A stretch of DNA of 64,000 nt from Rhodanobacter_A agri (GTDB taxonomy: Bacteria > Pseudomonadota > Gammaproteobacteria > Xanthomonadales > Rhodanobacteraceae). A program made the translations under genes and the position numbers. This document shows positions 51,388-60,437 of this stretch, one piece after another. The notes below the pieces were generated by a model that did not search any database, was not told where the DNA came from, and was given only the letters and a program-made list of their open reading frames with translations. Within the stretch, counting starts at the first letter, position 1. The number at the start of each line of letters is the position of its first letter. The DNA lies in assembly GCF_044904705.1 (NCBI RefSeq), contig NZ_JADIKL010000014.1, forward strand, positions 12,335 through 76,334, read 5' to 3'.

Positions 51388-51843
51388 ATGAATCGCGCCA
51401 ACGCCCCCGCCAAACCCCGCGAAAGCCTCGGCATCCTGCTCGGACTGGTGCGCTCCGAGCTGGTGCGCTCGATCGAGGCCGAGATTGCCGCCAAGGGACT
51501 GGACCTGCGCTTCACCCAGTTCCTGATATTGAAGCGGCTGGCCCTGCTGGGGCCGATGAGCGCCACCGAACTGGCCCGCTCCGTGGAACTGGACGGCGGC
51601 GCGATGACGCGCCAGCTGGACCAACTCGAACGCCGCGGCTACCTGCGCCGCTGCCCGCACGAGCAGGACCGGCGCGCGCTGCGCATCGAACTCACCACCG
51701 CAGGGACCGCGTTGTGGCAAGAACTCACCGACTGCAACGAACGCGTGCTCAAGGCGGCCCAGCGCTCGCTGAACGCCACCGAGCGCGAGCATCTGCACGA
51801 CTACCTGGAACGTGTGCTGCACACGCTCCGCAACAAAGACTGA
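51388..51843 (+). CDS. MarR-family transcriptional repressor
   Basis: This 151-residue winged-HTH protein has the MarR core LRFTQFLILKRLALLGPMSA, recognition region ATELARSVELDGGAMTRQLD and wing RRGYLRRCPHEQDRRALRIE. It probably represses its own operon, with the efflux genes that follow, through the dyad over its promoter. Its ATG 51388 is only 8 bp past the -10, giving a nearly leaderless transcript. It is 34 bp upstream of the outer-membrane factor gene. Confidence 0.92.
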   Translation: MNRANAPAKPRESLGILLGLVRSELVRSIEAEIAAKGLDLRFTQFLILKRLALLGPMSATELARSVELDGGAMTRQLDQLERRGYLRRCPHEQDRRALRIELTTAGTALWQELTDCNERVLKAAQRSLNATEREHLHDYLERVLHTLRNKD

Positions 51844-51877
51844 CCCACTCCCACTCCTGCTTCGAGACCGAAAGCTC

Positions 51878-53350
51878 ATGCGCCTGCATCTCCTTGCGGC
51901 AGCGGTCGGACTGACCTTCGCACTGGCCGGCTGCGCCAGCAGCGGTGGCCTGCATCCGGACGGCACGCCGATCGATCCGACCTCGCTGAAGGCAGCGCAA
52001 AGCCTGGCGAACGTGCCGGCCAATGCGGCCTGGCCGTCCGCCGACTGGTGGACCGGCCTCGGCGATCCCCAGCTCGACACCTTGATCGGTGAGGCGCTGG
52101 CCGACAACCCGACGCTGGCCATCGCCGACGCGCGCGCGCAGCAGGCGCAGTCGGTGGTGGGTGCGGCCAATGCCGCGCGCGAGCCTACGTTCAACGTGGG
52201 CGGCAGCGTGGCCGATGCGCGCATCCCCACCACCTTGCCGGGGCTGGGCAACGGTCACATGACGCCGGCCCGCTACGTGTACGGCAGCTTCAACTGGGAC
52301 ATCGATCTGTGGGGCGGCAAGCGCGCTGCCTGGGAAGCGGCGGTGGGCCAGGCCCGCGCCGCCGAGGTCGAGGCCCGCGCCGCACGGGTGGAACTCTCCA
52401 GCAACGTCGCCCGCGCCTACGTGCAGCTGGGCTATGCCTATAGCCAGCACGACCTGGCCAAGGCCGAACTGGAGCGCGCCGACGCGGCGCACAGGCTCAC
52501 CGCGCAGCGTGTCGCCGCCGGCATCGACAACCAGATGCAGTTGCGCCAGAGCGATGCCGAAGTGGCGAGCGCGCAGGAACAACTGGCCGTGGCCGGCCGT
52601 GCGATCGACGCCGCGCAATCGGCGCTGTCGGTACTGCTGGGCAAGGGCCCGGACCGCGGCCGCGAGATCGGCCGCCCGCACCTGCTGTCGCCCGCCGCGC
52701 TCGCCGTGCCGGCCAACTTGCCGGTGGACCTGATGGGGCATCGCGCCGACCTGGTCGCCGCGCGCTGGCGCGTGGAAGCTTCCAGCAAGGACATCAAGGC
52801 CGCCAAGACCACCTTCCTGCCCAACCTCAAGCTGGGCGCGATGGTCGGACTGATTTCGATGGGCGAGGCCAGCCTGTTCCAGTTGCCGGCGCGCTTCTAT
52901 GAGGTGGCGCCGGCGGTGAGCATGCCGATCTTCGACGGCGGCCGCCTGCGCGCGAACCTGTCCGGCAAGGATGCGCAGTACGACCTCGCCGTGGCGCAAT
53001 ACAACCAGACCCTGGTGCGCGCCATCAACGACGTCGCCGACGACGTCGACGCGCTGCAGTCGCTGCAGCAGCAGGCCGAGGCGCAGCAACGCGCGCTGAC
53101 CGCCGCGCAGGACGCCGAGCGACTTGCCGAGCAGCGCTACAAGGCCGGCGTGGGCAGCCATCTGGAAACGCTCAGCGTGCGTCAGCAACTGCTCGTGGCC
53201 GAGCAGCGCATGGCGACGCTGCAAGCCCAGCAATCCGACCAGTCGGTGCAATTGATCCAGGCCCTCGGCGGCGGTTATCGCCCCGCGGCCGGCCAGCAGC
53301 CGCCAGCGCCGAACGCATCCGTTCTCCCCGCATCCGAACACCATTCCTGA
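51878..53350 (+). CDS. NodT-family outer-membrane efflux lipoprotein
   Basis: This 490-residue outer-membrane factor of RND/EmrAB-type pumps has the lipoprotein signal MRLHLLAAAVGLTFALAGC and the two OEP repeats, with PSADWWTGLGDPQLDTLIGE and ANLPVDLMGHRADLVAARWR as family blocks. It should form the trimeric TolC-like channel for the EmrA/EmrB-like proteins encoded next, 9 bp downstream. Confidence 0.93.
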   Translation: MRLHLLAAAVGLTFALAGCASSGGLHPDGTPIDPTSLKAAQSLANVPANAAWPSADWWTGLGDPQLDTLIGEALADNPTLAIADARAQQAQSVVGAANAAREPTFNVGGSVADARIPTTLPGLGNGHMTPARYVYGSFNWDIDLWGGKRAAWEAAVGQARAAEVEARAARVELSSNVARAYVQLGYAYSQHDLAKAELERADAAHRLTAQRVAAGIDNQMQLRQSDAEVASAQEQLAVAGRAIDAAQSALSVLLGKGPDRGREIGRPHLLSPAALAVPANLPVDLMGHRADLVAARWRVEASSKDIKAAKTTFLPNLKLGAMVGLISMGEASLFQLPARFYEVAPAVSMPIFDGGRLRANLSGKDAQYDLAVAQYNQTLVRAINDVADDVDALQSLQQQAEAQQRALTAAQDAERLAEQRYKAGVGSHLETLSVRQQLLVAEQRMATLQAQQSDQSVQLIQALGGGYRPAAGQQPPAPNASVLPASEHHS

Positions 53351-53359
53351 GGCAGACCC

Positions 53360-54553
53360 ATGTCCAGCCAGATCTCCCCCGCGGCCCCCAACGCGGCCGC
53401 CGAACCGCCGCAGAACAAGCGGCGTGGCTTCCTGTTGCGCCTGCTGCTCGCGGTCGTCGTGATCGGCGGCGCCGCATGGACGCTGTGGTACTTCCTCGAG
53501 GGCCGCTGGTACGAAGGCACCGATGACGCCTACGTAGGCGGCAACGTGGTGCAGCTGACCCCGCAGATCCCCGGCACCGTGGTCACCATCGGCGCCGACG
53601 ACGGCGACCTGGTGAAGCAGGGCGACGTGCTGGTGAAGCTCGACCGCTCCAACGCCGACGTGGCGCTGGCCGGCGCGAAGGCGAACCTCGCCGCCACCGT
53701 GCGCAAGGTGCGCGGCCTATATTCCAGCGTGAACGGCCAGCAGGCGATCGTGGCGGCGCGCGAGACCGCGGTGGCCAAGGCCAAGGCCGACTACGACCGT
53801 CGCGTGGGCCTGGCCAAGTCCGGTGCGATCTCGGCCGAGGAGCTGTCGCATGTCCGCGATGAGCTGACCGCCGCGCAGAGCGCGCTGGTCACCGCCCAGC
53901 AGCAGTTCCAGACCAGCAAGGTGCTGGTGGACGACACGGTGGTCGCCTCGCATCCTGACGTGCAGGCGGCTGCCGCGCAGTTCCGCGCCGCCTACCTCGA
54001 CGACGAGCGCACCACCCTGGTGGCACCGGTGACCGGCTTCGTGGCGATGCGTTCGGTGCAGCTCGGCCAGCGCGTGGCGCCCGGCGCACCACTGATGGCC
54101 GTGGTGCCGCTGCATGAAGTGTGGACCGACGCGAACTTCAAGGAAACCCAGCTCAACCACATGCGCATCGGCCAGCCGGTGACGATAGCCTCCGACGTCT
54201 ACGGCAGTGCGGTGAAGTACCAGGGCAAGGTGCAGAGCCTGGGCATCGGTACCGGCAGCGCGTTCTCGCTGCTGCCGGCGCAGAACGCCACCGGCAACTG
54301 GATCAAGATCGTGCAGCGCATCCCGGTGCGCGTGGTGTTCACTGACCCGGCCCAGCTGGACAAGCATCCGCTGCGCATCGGCATGTCGCTCAACGTAGAG
54401 GTGAACCTGCACGACCAGAACGGCCCGATGCTGGCGCAGCAGCCGCCGACGCAGCCGGCCTTCAGCACCGACGTCTACGAGCAGCAGGCGGCCAAGGCCG
54501 ACGCGCTGATCGCCGAGGTCATCCACGCCAACATGGCGGGCAGTTCGAAATGA
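53360..54553 (+). CDS. EmrA-like membrane fusion protein
   Basis: This 397-residue periplasmic adaptor has one N-terminal membrane anchor (LLLAVVVIGGAAWTLWYFLE), the biotinyl-lipoyl-like TDDAYVGGNVVQLTPQIPGT and GDLVKQGDVLVKLD, a coiled-coil hairpin, and the conserved VWTDANFKETQLNHMRIGQP. It links the EmrB-like pump to the outer-membrane factor. It ends 154 bp before the MFS gene. Confidence 0.94.
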   Translation: MSSQISPAAPNAAAEPPQNKRRGFLLRLLLAVVVIGGAAWTLWYFLEGRWYEGTDDAYVGGNVVQLTPQIPGTVVTIGADDGDLVKQGDVLVKLDRSNADVALAGAKANLAATVRKVRGLYSSVNGQQAIVAARETAVAKAKADYDRRVGLAKSGAISAEELSHVRDELTAAQSALVTAQQQFQTSKVLVDDTVVASHPDVQAAAAQFRAAYLDDERTTLVAPVTGFVAMRSVQLGQRVAPGAPLMAVVPLHEVWTDANFKETQLNHMRIGQPVTIASDVYGSAVKYQGKVQSLGIGTGSAFSLLPAQNATGNWIKIVQRIPVRVVFTDPAQLDKHPLRIGMSLNVEVNLHDQNGPMLAQQPPTQPAFSTDVYEQQAAKADALIAEVIHANMAGSSK

Positions 54554-54561
54554 CGAAACGA

Positions 54562-54589
54562 ACCCCTCTCCCGCCTGCGGGGGAGGGGT
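54562..54589. repeat. GC-rich REP-like hairpin between emrA- and emrB-like genes
   Basis: A 13-bp imperfect inverted repeat (ACCCCTCTCCCGC with its complement, one mismatch) and further CCCTCTCCCG copies to about 54665 fill the 154-bp gap. Such CTCTCCCG-rich hairpins are widespread in intergenic DNA of this bacterial order and may tune mRNA stability within the operon. Confidence 0.6.
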
Positions 54590-54707
54590 CGGGGAGAGAG
54601 TTCGGCAAGCTGGCAACACCACGTTCCGCACGCACCCTCTCCCGCCCTTCGGGCACCCTCTCCCGGCGTAAGAGGGAACCTTCCGAACCCACGACCGACA
54701 CGGTTCC

Positions 54708-56240
54708 ATGAGCACCCACTTCCGCCCACCGAATCTCGCGCTGACCACGTTCGGCCTGTCGCTGGCCACCTTCATGCAGGTGCTGGACACGACGATCGCC
54801 AACGTGTCGCTGCCGACCATCGCCGGCAACCTTGGCGTGAGCAACGACCAGAGCACCTGGGTCATCACCTCGTTCGCGGTGAGCATGGCGATCTCGCTGC
54901 CGCTGACCGGTTTCCTCACCCGCCGCTTCGGCGAGGTGAAGCTGTTCGTGTGGTGCACCCTGCTGTTCTCGCTCACCTCGTTCCTGTGCGGCGTGTCGCA
55001 GAGCATGGGTATGCTGCTGCTGTTCCGCGCGCTGCAGGGTGCGGTGGCCGGGCCGATGTACCCGATCACGCAAAGCCTGCTGATCAGCACCTATCCGACC
55101 GAGAAACGCGGCATGGCGCTGGCGCTGCTGTCGATGGTGACGGTGGTGGCGCCGATCGCGGGCCCGATCCTCGGCGGCTGGATCACCGACAACTATTCCT
55201 GGCCATGGATCTTCTTCATCAACGTGCCGATCGGCATCTTCGCCAGCGTGGTGGTGGCCGCCCAGCTGCGCGCGAAGCAGGAAAAACTCGAACGGCCGCG
55301 GGTGGACTACGTCGGCCTGATCACGCTGATCGTCGGCGTGGGCGCGCTGCAGATCGTGCTCGACAAGGGCAACGACGAGGACTGGTTCAATTCCAACTTC
55401 ATCATCATCACCAGCATCGTTGCGGCGGTTTCGCTGGCGGTCTTCCTGATCTGGGAACTGACCGACAAGGATCCCATCGTCGACCTGCGCCTGTTCCGCC
55501 ACCGCAACTTCAGCGCCGGCACGCTGGCACTGGTGCTGGCCTACTCCGCGTTCTTCTCGATCGCGCTGCTGGTGCCGCTGTGGCTGCAGCAGAACCTGGG
55601 CTACACCTCGACCTGGGCCGGCTTCGCCACCGCGCCGCTGGGCGTGATCCCGGTGCTGCTCACCTTCTTCGTGGGCAAGTACGCCACGCGCATGGACCTG
55701 CGCATCCTCGCAGCGCTGTCTTTCGTGGTGATGGGCGGCACCTGTTTCATGCGCTCGGACTTCTACCTGCAGATCGACTTCTACCACGTGGCGATGGTGC
55801 AGCTCTGGCAAGGCCTGGGCGTGGCGCTGTTCTTCATGCCAGTGCTGACCATCCTGCTGTCCGACCTGCAGCAGAACGAGATTGCCGCGGGCTCCGGCCT
55901 GGCCACCTTCCTGCGCACGCTGGGCGGCAGCTTTGCCGCCTCGATCACCACGCTGATGTGGACGCGCCGCGCGGTGGCCCACCACGAGCAGCTCACCGAG
56001 CACATCACCCCCTACAGCCCCGCCGCGCAGGCGGCGCTGCAGCAGTTCAGCCACGGCAACCCACAACGCGGCGCCACGGTGCTGAACGGGATGATCACCC
56101 AGCAAGCCTTCCAGATCTCGTTCAACGAGATCCTGCACGCGCTGGGCTGGATCTTCCTGGGCCTGATCGTGGTGATATGGCTGGCCAAGCCGCCGTTTAC
56201 ACCGAAGGCAGGGCCGGCGGCATCGGGCGGCGGGCACTGA
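54708..56240 (+). CDS. EmrB-like DHA2 MFS drug efflux pump
   Basis: This 510-residue, 14-helix transporter has the DHA2 hallmarks: FMQVLDTTIANVSLPTIAG, the motif A-like LTRRFGEVKLF and the motif C region MVTVVAPIAGPILGGWITDN. It expels hydrophobic drugs with proton import, together with the adjacent adaptor and outer-membrane factor. It ends 19 bp before the convergent PagL-like gene. Confidence 0.95.
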   Translation: MSTHFRPPNLALTTFGLSLATFMQVLDTTIANVSLPTIAGNLGVSNDQSTWVITSFAVSMAISLPLTGFLTRRFGEVKLFVWCTLLFSLTSFLCGVSQSMGMLLLFRALQGAVAGPMYPITQSLLISTYPTEKRGMALALLSMVTVVAPIAGPILGGWITDNYSWPWIFFINVPIGIFASVVVAAQLRAKQEKLERPRVDYVGLITLIVGVGALQIVLDKGNDEDWFNSNFIIITSIVAAVSLAVFLIWELTDKDPIVDLRLFRHRNFSAGTLALVLAYSAFFSIALLVPLWLQQNLGYTSTWAGFATAPLGVIPVLLTFFVGKYATRMDLRILAALSFVVMGGTCFMRSDFYLQIDFYHVAMVQLWQGLGVALFFMPVLTILLSDLQQNEIAAGSGLATFLRTLGGSFAASITTLMWTRRAVAHHEQLTEHITPYSPAAQAALQQFSHGNPQRGATVLNGMITQQAFQISFNEILHALGWIFLGLIVVIWLAKPPFTPKAGPAASGGGH

Positions 56241-56259
56241 GCGGCGCCGCCCGGATCGC

Positions 56260-56790
56260 CTAGTTCAGATCGAAGCCCAGCCCCACCAGGGCCATCGTCT
56301 CGCCGCGGTTCGGCTGGTGCAGCTTGCCGTTGGAGATATGGCGGATCTGTACGCTGAAGTGGCGCCACTGCCAGCCCACGCTGTTGACGAATTCATAGGC
56401 GCTGCTGAGCGCCTGCGTGCGACCGCTGTGCAGGGCGACCTGGAAGCTGTAGAAGAAATGGCGGTACCAGTCGCCGGGGCCGCCCGCGCTCAGGCGCACA
56501 CCGCCGGCCGCCAGCCAGATCGCGTCGCGGGTGCCGTAGCGGGTATCGCGATAGCGGCCGATATCGCGGCCGTCGATCCAGCCCAGCGAGACATCAGGCG
56601 CCCAGTGCAGGCCCGTGTCGCCGAGTGGATGCTCGGCGAACACGCCCTCGGCGAAAACGGTGTTGGTGGCGTGGCTGTCCATGTAACTGCGGCCGGCCTG
56701 CAATTCGACCTGGGCAGCGGCGGCGGGAAGCGCGGCGGACGCCAATGCTGCCGCCATGAGCAGGTGGAGGAAACCTGAGGGTGCGCGCAT
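56260..56790 (-). CDS. PagL-like lipid A 3-O-deacylase
   Basis: This 176-residue outer-membrane protein has a signal peptide (MRAPSGFLHLLMAAALASAA). The catalytic region IRHISNGKLHQPNRGE carries the His-Ser pair (HIS) and the Glu after RG, as in PagL. Beta strands with YRHFFYSFQVALHSGRTQAL and the AYEFVNSVGWQWRHF block fit an 8-stranded barrel. It removes the 3-O acyl chain from lipid A. It lies at the end of the efflux operon on the other strand. Confidence 0.82.
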   Translation of the reverse strand: MRAPSGFLHLLMAAALASAALPAAAAQVELQAGRSYMDSHATNTVFAEGVFAEHPLGDTGLHWAPDVSLGWIDGRDIGRYRDTRYGTRDAIWLAAGGVRLSAGGPGDWYRHFFYSFQVALHSGRTQALSSAYEFVNSVGWQWRHFSVQIRHISNGKLHQPNRGETMALVGLGFDLN

Positions 56791-56986
56791 GTCGGATACC
56801 CGCGGGGGCTGGGTTCGTTGGCTTACTATGCCGCTCGGTGCTGTAAATAAAGCGTCACCGCCCCGGCAGCGGCAGATGACCGCTCCCCCTGCGGCGTCAG
56901 CCACCCGAGAGACACCGGTGTTTTCGCGATCATCCCCACCCGCTTGAATCAATCGGGCAACCATCCACGCCCGCGCTCTTCAAACA

Positions 56987-57010
56987 AAACCCCGGCCGGA
57001 GCCGGGGTTT
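56987..57010 (-). terminator. Terminator of RND copy 1
   Basis: Ten-bp perfect arms (AAACCCCGGC and complement) around a 4-base loop are followed on the minus strand by TGTTTG, 63 bp after the RND stop. Confidence 0.78.
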
Positions 57011-57073
57011 CGGATGCCGCATGGACTGTCCTTCCGTTCCTCGCGCCCATGCCGGGGGGACGCGGGCGGCAAT

Positions 57074-60000
57074 CTACTTCGGCAGTGCCGGTAGCTGCCG
57101 GGCCAACTCGCGCTGGCGGCGGACTTCCTCGCGCAATGCCTTGCGCTTTGCCTTGCGCTCGCGGCGATCGTGCTGCCACAGGTAGATCGCCGGCGTCGAC
57201 AGCAAGGTCAGCAGCTGCGACACGAACAGACCGCCCAGGATCGCGATGCCCAACGGCTGGCGCATCTCCGAACCCGTGCCGAAGCCGATCGCCAGCGGCA
57301 GCGCCGCACCCATCGCCACCAGGGTGGTCATGGTGATCGGGCGGAAACGCACCAGCGCCGCCTCGCGGATCGCCGCCGGCGGCGCCATGCCGCGTTCGCG
57401 TTCCGCGACCAGGGCGAAGTCCACCATCAGGATCGCGTTCTTCTTCACGATGCCGATCAGCATCAGCACCGCGATCACCGACATCAAGGTGAGCTGGGTG
57501 TGGGTGAGCAGCATGGCAAGGAAGGCGCCCATGCCGGCGGCGGGCAGGGTGGAAAGAATGGTCAGCGGATGGATCAGGCTCTCGTACAAGATGCCCAGCA
57601 CCACGTACATCGCGCCGATCACCGCCAGCAGCAGCAACAGCGAGTTGGTAAGGGAGTCGAGCAAGTCCTGGTTCTGGCCGGTGTACTTCTTCTGCACGCC
57701 GGACGGCAGGTTCGCGGCATAGATCGCCTGATCCACCAGCTTCAGGCCTTCGATCTGGGTGGTGCCCTTGGCGAGGTTGTAGCTGATGGTGGACGACTCG
57801 ATCTGGTCGTAGTGGTCGATGCTGATCGGCGCGATCAGGGGCCGGATGTGCGCCACCGCCGACAAGGGGATCATCTTGCCCGCGCTGTTGCGCACGTAGG
57901 TATTGAGTAAGGTCTCCGGACTCAGCGAATCGGCCTTGTCCGACGTCAGCACCACCTGGTACTGGCTGATGTTCGAATAGATCGTCGATACCGGCGTCTG
58001 GCCGAAGGACTTGTTCAGCGCATCGTCCACTTCGCCCATGCTGATCTGCAGGCGCGACGCCGCATCGCGATCCACTTGCAACATCTGCTGCTTGCCGATG
58101 CTGTCGAAACTGGTGGTGATGTCGGTGAACTGCTTCATGCGCCGCATCACCCGTGCCACATCCAGCGTGGGCTGCTGCAGCGGCAAGCCACTGGTGCTGG
58201 TGAGCTGGACCGAAAACTGCGGGCCACCACTACTTCCGCCACCACCGCCACCGAGGAACTGCACCGGCGTCAGCGACACGTTCATGTCGGCCAGGTTCTT
58301 GAACTGCTTCGCCAACCGGTCGACGACCTGCTGCGCCGTGGCCTGGCGCTTGTCCGGACCATCGCCATGCGGCTTGAGGTCGATGAACAAGGTGGAGTTG
58401 TTGCCGACGGCGCCGCTGTTGTTGTTGCCGCCAAGCAAGGTGGTGACGTCGAGTACGGCGGGATCGGCGCGCACTGCCGCCGTCACCGCCTGCGTGCGCA
58501 CGGCCATCTGCGTCGGCGAGATGTTGGCGTCCGCCGTGATCTGCGCCTGCAGCAGACCGATGTCCTCCTTCGGCATCATGCCGCCGCCCGCGGTCATGCC
58601 CACCGCCACCGCCAGCACGACGGTCAGCACCAGCAGGATCGGCGGCTGCCAGCGCATCAGCCGGCGATGCTTCATCGCCCAGTTCAGCCAGCGCTCGTAC
58701 AGCCGCAGGAAGCCCTGGTCGAAACGCTCGGCCCAGCGCTCCAGCCGGCCCGGCTGGCGCGGGGCCCGCGCCTCGTCGTGCACCAGCCAGCGCCCACACA
58801 GCGCCGGGGTGAGCGTGAGCGAGACCAGCGCCGAGATCACGATGGTGGCGATCAAGGTCACCGAAAACTCGCGCATCAGCAGGGTGAACATGTTGTTGCC
58901 GAACACCATCGGCCCGAACACCGCGATCAGTGACAGCGTGATCGACACCACCGTGAAGCCGATCTCGCGCACGCCGGTCAGCGCCGCTTCCAGCGGCTGC
59001 ATGCCTTCTTCCATGTGGCGCACGATGTTCTCGATCACCACGATCGCATCGTCCACCACGAAGCCCACGCACAGCACCAGCGCCACCAGCGACAGCGTAT
59101 TGAGCGTGAACCCCAGCGACCACATCAGCACGAAGGCGCCGGCCAGCGACAGCGGCACGCTGAACATCGCGATCACCGTGGGCCGCGCGCGACGCAGGAA
59201 CACCAGCATGACCAGCGCCACCATCACCACGCTCATCAGCAGCGCCACGTTCACTTCGTGCAGCGCGGATTTGGTGGTGGCAGTGAGGTCGAAGATCGGC
59301 TGGATCTGCACGTCCGCCGGCAACAGGTTATGCAGTTGGGGCAGCCGGGCGAGGATGGCCTCCACCGTGGCCACGGAATTCGCCTCGGGCCGCTTGCTGA
59401 TCTGCAGCAGCACGGCGCGCTGATCGTTGAACCAGGCCGCCGCATACTCATCCTGCTGGCCGCCGGTGACGGCGGCCACGTCGGCCAGCTGGATCGGTAC
59501 GCCGTTGCGCGTGGCGATCACCAGTTTGGCGAAATCATCCACGCTGTGCAGGGAGTCGTTCGCGCTCACCGTGAGCTGGGTGGCACCGTTGCCGAGCAGG
59601 CCTTGCGGCGCGGTGACGTTGGCCGCCGTCAGCGCGTTGGACACGTCGTTCGCGGTAATGCCGACATGCGCCATCGCGGCGCTGTTCAGCGCCACCCGCA
59701 CCGCGTGCGGCGAGCCGGCCACCTGCACCTGCGCCACGCCGGGCACCTGCGCCACCGCCGGCTGCAGCAAGGTGTCGCTGAGGTCGTAGAGCTTGTCCGG
59801 CGACAGGCTGGTGGAGGTAACCGCCACCAGCAGGATCGGGATCTGTGAGGTGTCGAATTTGAAATATTGCGGCGGCGACAGGCCGGTGGGCAGGTCGGGC
59901 ATGGCGGCGTTGATCGCCTGCTGCACTTCGCGCGCGGCCTGGTCGGCACTGCGGCTCATGTCGAATATGACCTGGATCTGCACCCCGCCTTCGTTGGCGC

Positions 60001-60247
60001 TGGACACCATCTGCTTGACGCCCGCGATGCGCCCCAGGTGCCGCTCCAGCGGCGCCATCACGGTATTCGCCATGGTTTGCGCGCTGGCACCCGGCGCCGA
60101 CGCGAATATCACCACGCCCGGAAACTCGATCGACGGCAACGCCGCCACGCCCAGCAGCAGGTACGCCCAGAAACCGGCGATGGCCAGACCGATCGCCAGC
60201 AGCGCGGTGCCGACCGGCCGGCGGATCATGGGGGCGAAGATGTTCAC
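57074..60247 (-). CDS. RND efflux transporter of the MdtB/MdtC type, copy 1
   Basis: This 1057-residue inner-membrane pump has twelve membrane helices in two repeats, the N-terminal VNIFAPMIRRPVGTALLAIG, the helix-4 charge pair region GFVVDDAIVVIENIVRHMEE and the second-half GIVKKNAILMVDFALVAERE. GTG 60247 is chosen because GGAGG lies 4 bp upstream; the open frame extends further without support. It is the downstream member of a tandem pair with copy 2. MdtB and MdtC form mixed trimers in E. coli, and the pair may do so here. Confidence 0.92.
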   Translation of the reverse strand: MNIFAPMIRRPVGTALLAIGLAIAGFWAYLLLGVAALPSIEFPGVVIFASAPGASAQTMANTVMAPLERHLGRIAGVKQMVSSANEGGVQIQVIFDMSRSADQAAREVQQAINAAMPDLPTGLSPPQYFKFDTSQIPILLVAVTSTSLSPDKLYDLSDTLLQPAVAQVPGVAQVQVAGSPHAVRVALNSAAMAHVGITANDVSNALTAANVTAPQGLLGNGATQLTVSANDSLHSVDDFAKLVIATRNGVPIQLADVAAVTGGQQDEYAAAWFNDQRAVLLQISKRPEANSVATVEAILARLPQLHNLLPADVQIQPIFDLTATTKSALHEVNVALLMSVVMVALVMLVFLRRARPTVIAMFSVPLSLAGAFVLMWSLGFTLNTLSLVALVLCVGFVVDDAIVVIENIVRHMEEGMQPLEAALTGVREIGFTVVSITLSLIAVFGPMVFGNNMFTLLMREFSVTLIATIVISALVSLTLTPALCGRWLVHDEARAPRQPGRLERWAERFDQGFLRLYERWLNWAMKHRRLMRWQPPILLVLTVVLAVAVGMTAGGGMMPKEDIGLLQAQITADANISPTQMAVRTQAVTAAVRADPAVLDVTTLLGGNNNSGAVGNNSTLFIDLKPHGDGPDKRQATAQQVVDRLAKQFKNLADMNVSLTPVQFLGGGGGGSSGGPQFSVQLTSTSGLPLQQPTLDVARVMRRMKQFTDITTSFDSIGKQQMLQVDRDAASRLQISMGEVDDALNKSFGQTPVSTIYSNISQYQVVLTSDKADSLSPETLLNTYVRNSAGKMIPLSAVAHIRPLIAPISIDHYDQIESSTISYNLAKGTTQIEGLKLVDQAIYAANLPSGVQKKYTGQNQDLLDSLTNSLLLLLAVIGAMYVVLGILYESLIHPLTILSTLPAAGMGAFLAMLLTHTQLTLMSVIAVLMLIGIVKKNAILMVDFALVAERERGMAPPAAIREAALVRFRPITMTTLVAMGAALPLAIGFGTGSEMRQPLGIAILGGLFVSQLLTLLSTPAIYLWQHDRRERKAKRKALREEVRRQRELARQLPALPK

Positions 60248-60437
60248 GTGTCCTCCGTGGCGCGCAAGCTTTGCGGGAGAACACACGCGACCAGCGGCGG
60301 CATGGAAGGGTTCCCGATCATGTGCCCTTTATGCCCCGCTTCGCGCCGCGGCGTATGTGCCTGAAGGCCGCCCCTGTCGAAAGGCATAGGGTGTGCGGAC
60401 GGGCACGAATGTTGCGGTCCGCGCCCGCCCGCCGGCG
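60248..60437. repeat. Duplicated leader upstream of RND copy 1
   Basis: This 190-bp gap is similar to the sequence 63609 to about 63770 upstream of copy 2 (shared TGCCCTTTATGCC, TGTGCCTGAAGGC, GCCCCTG and CGAAAG blocks and the same ribosome-binding region). It shows that the duplication that made the pair included the leader and possibly the promoter. No gene is seen in it. Confidence 0.75.
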
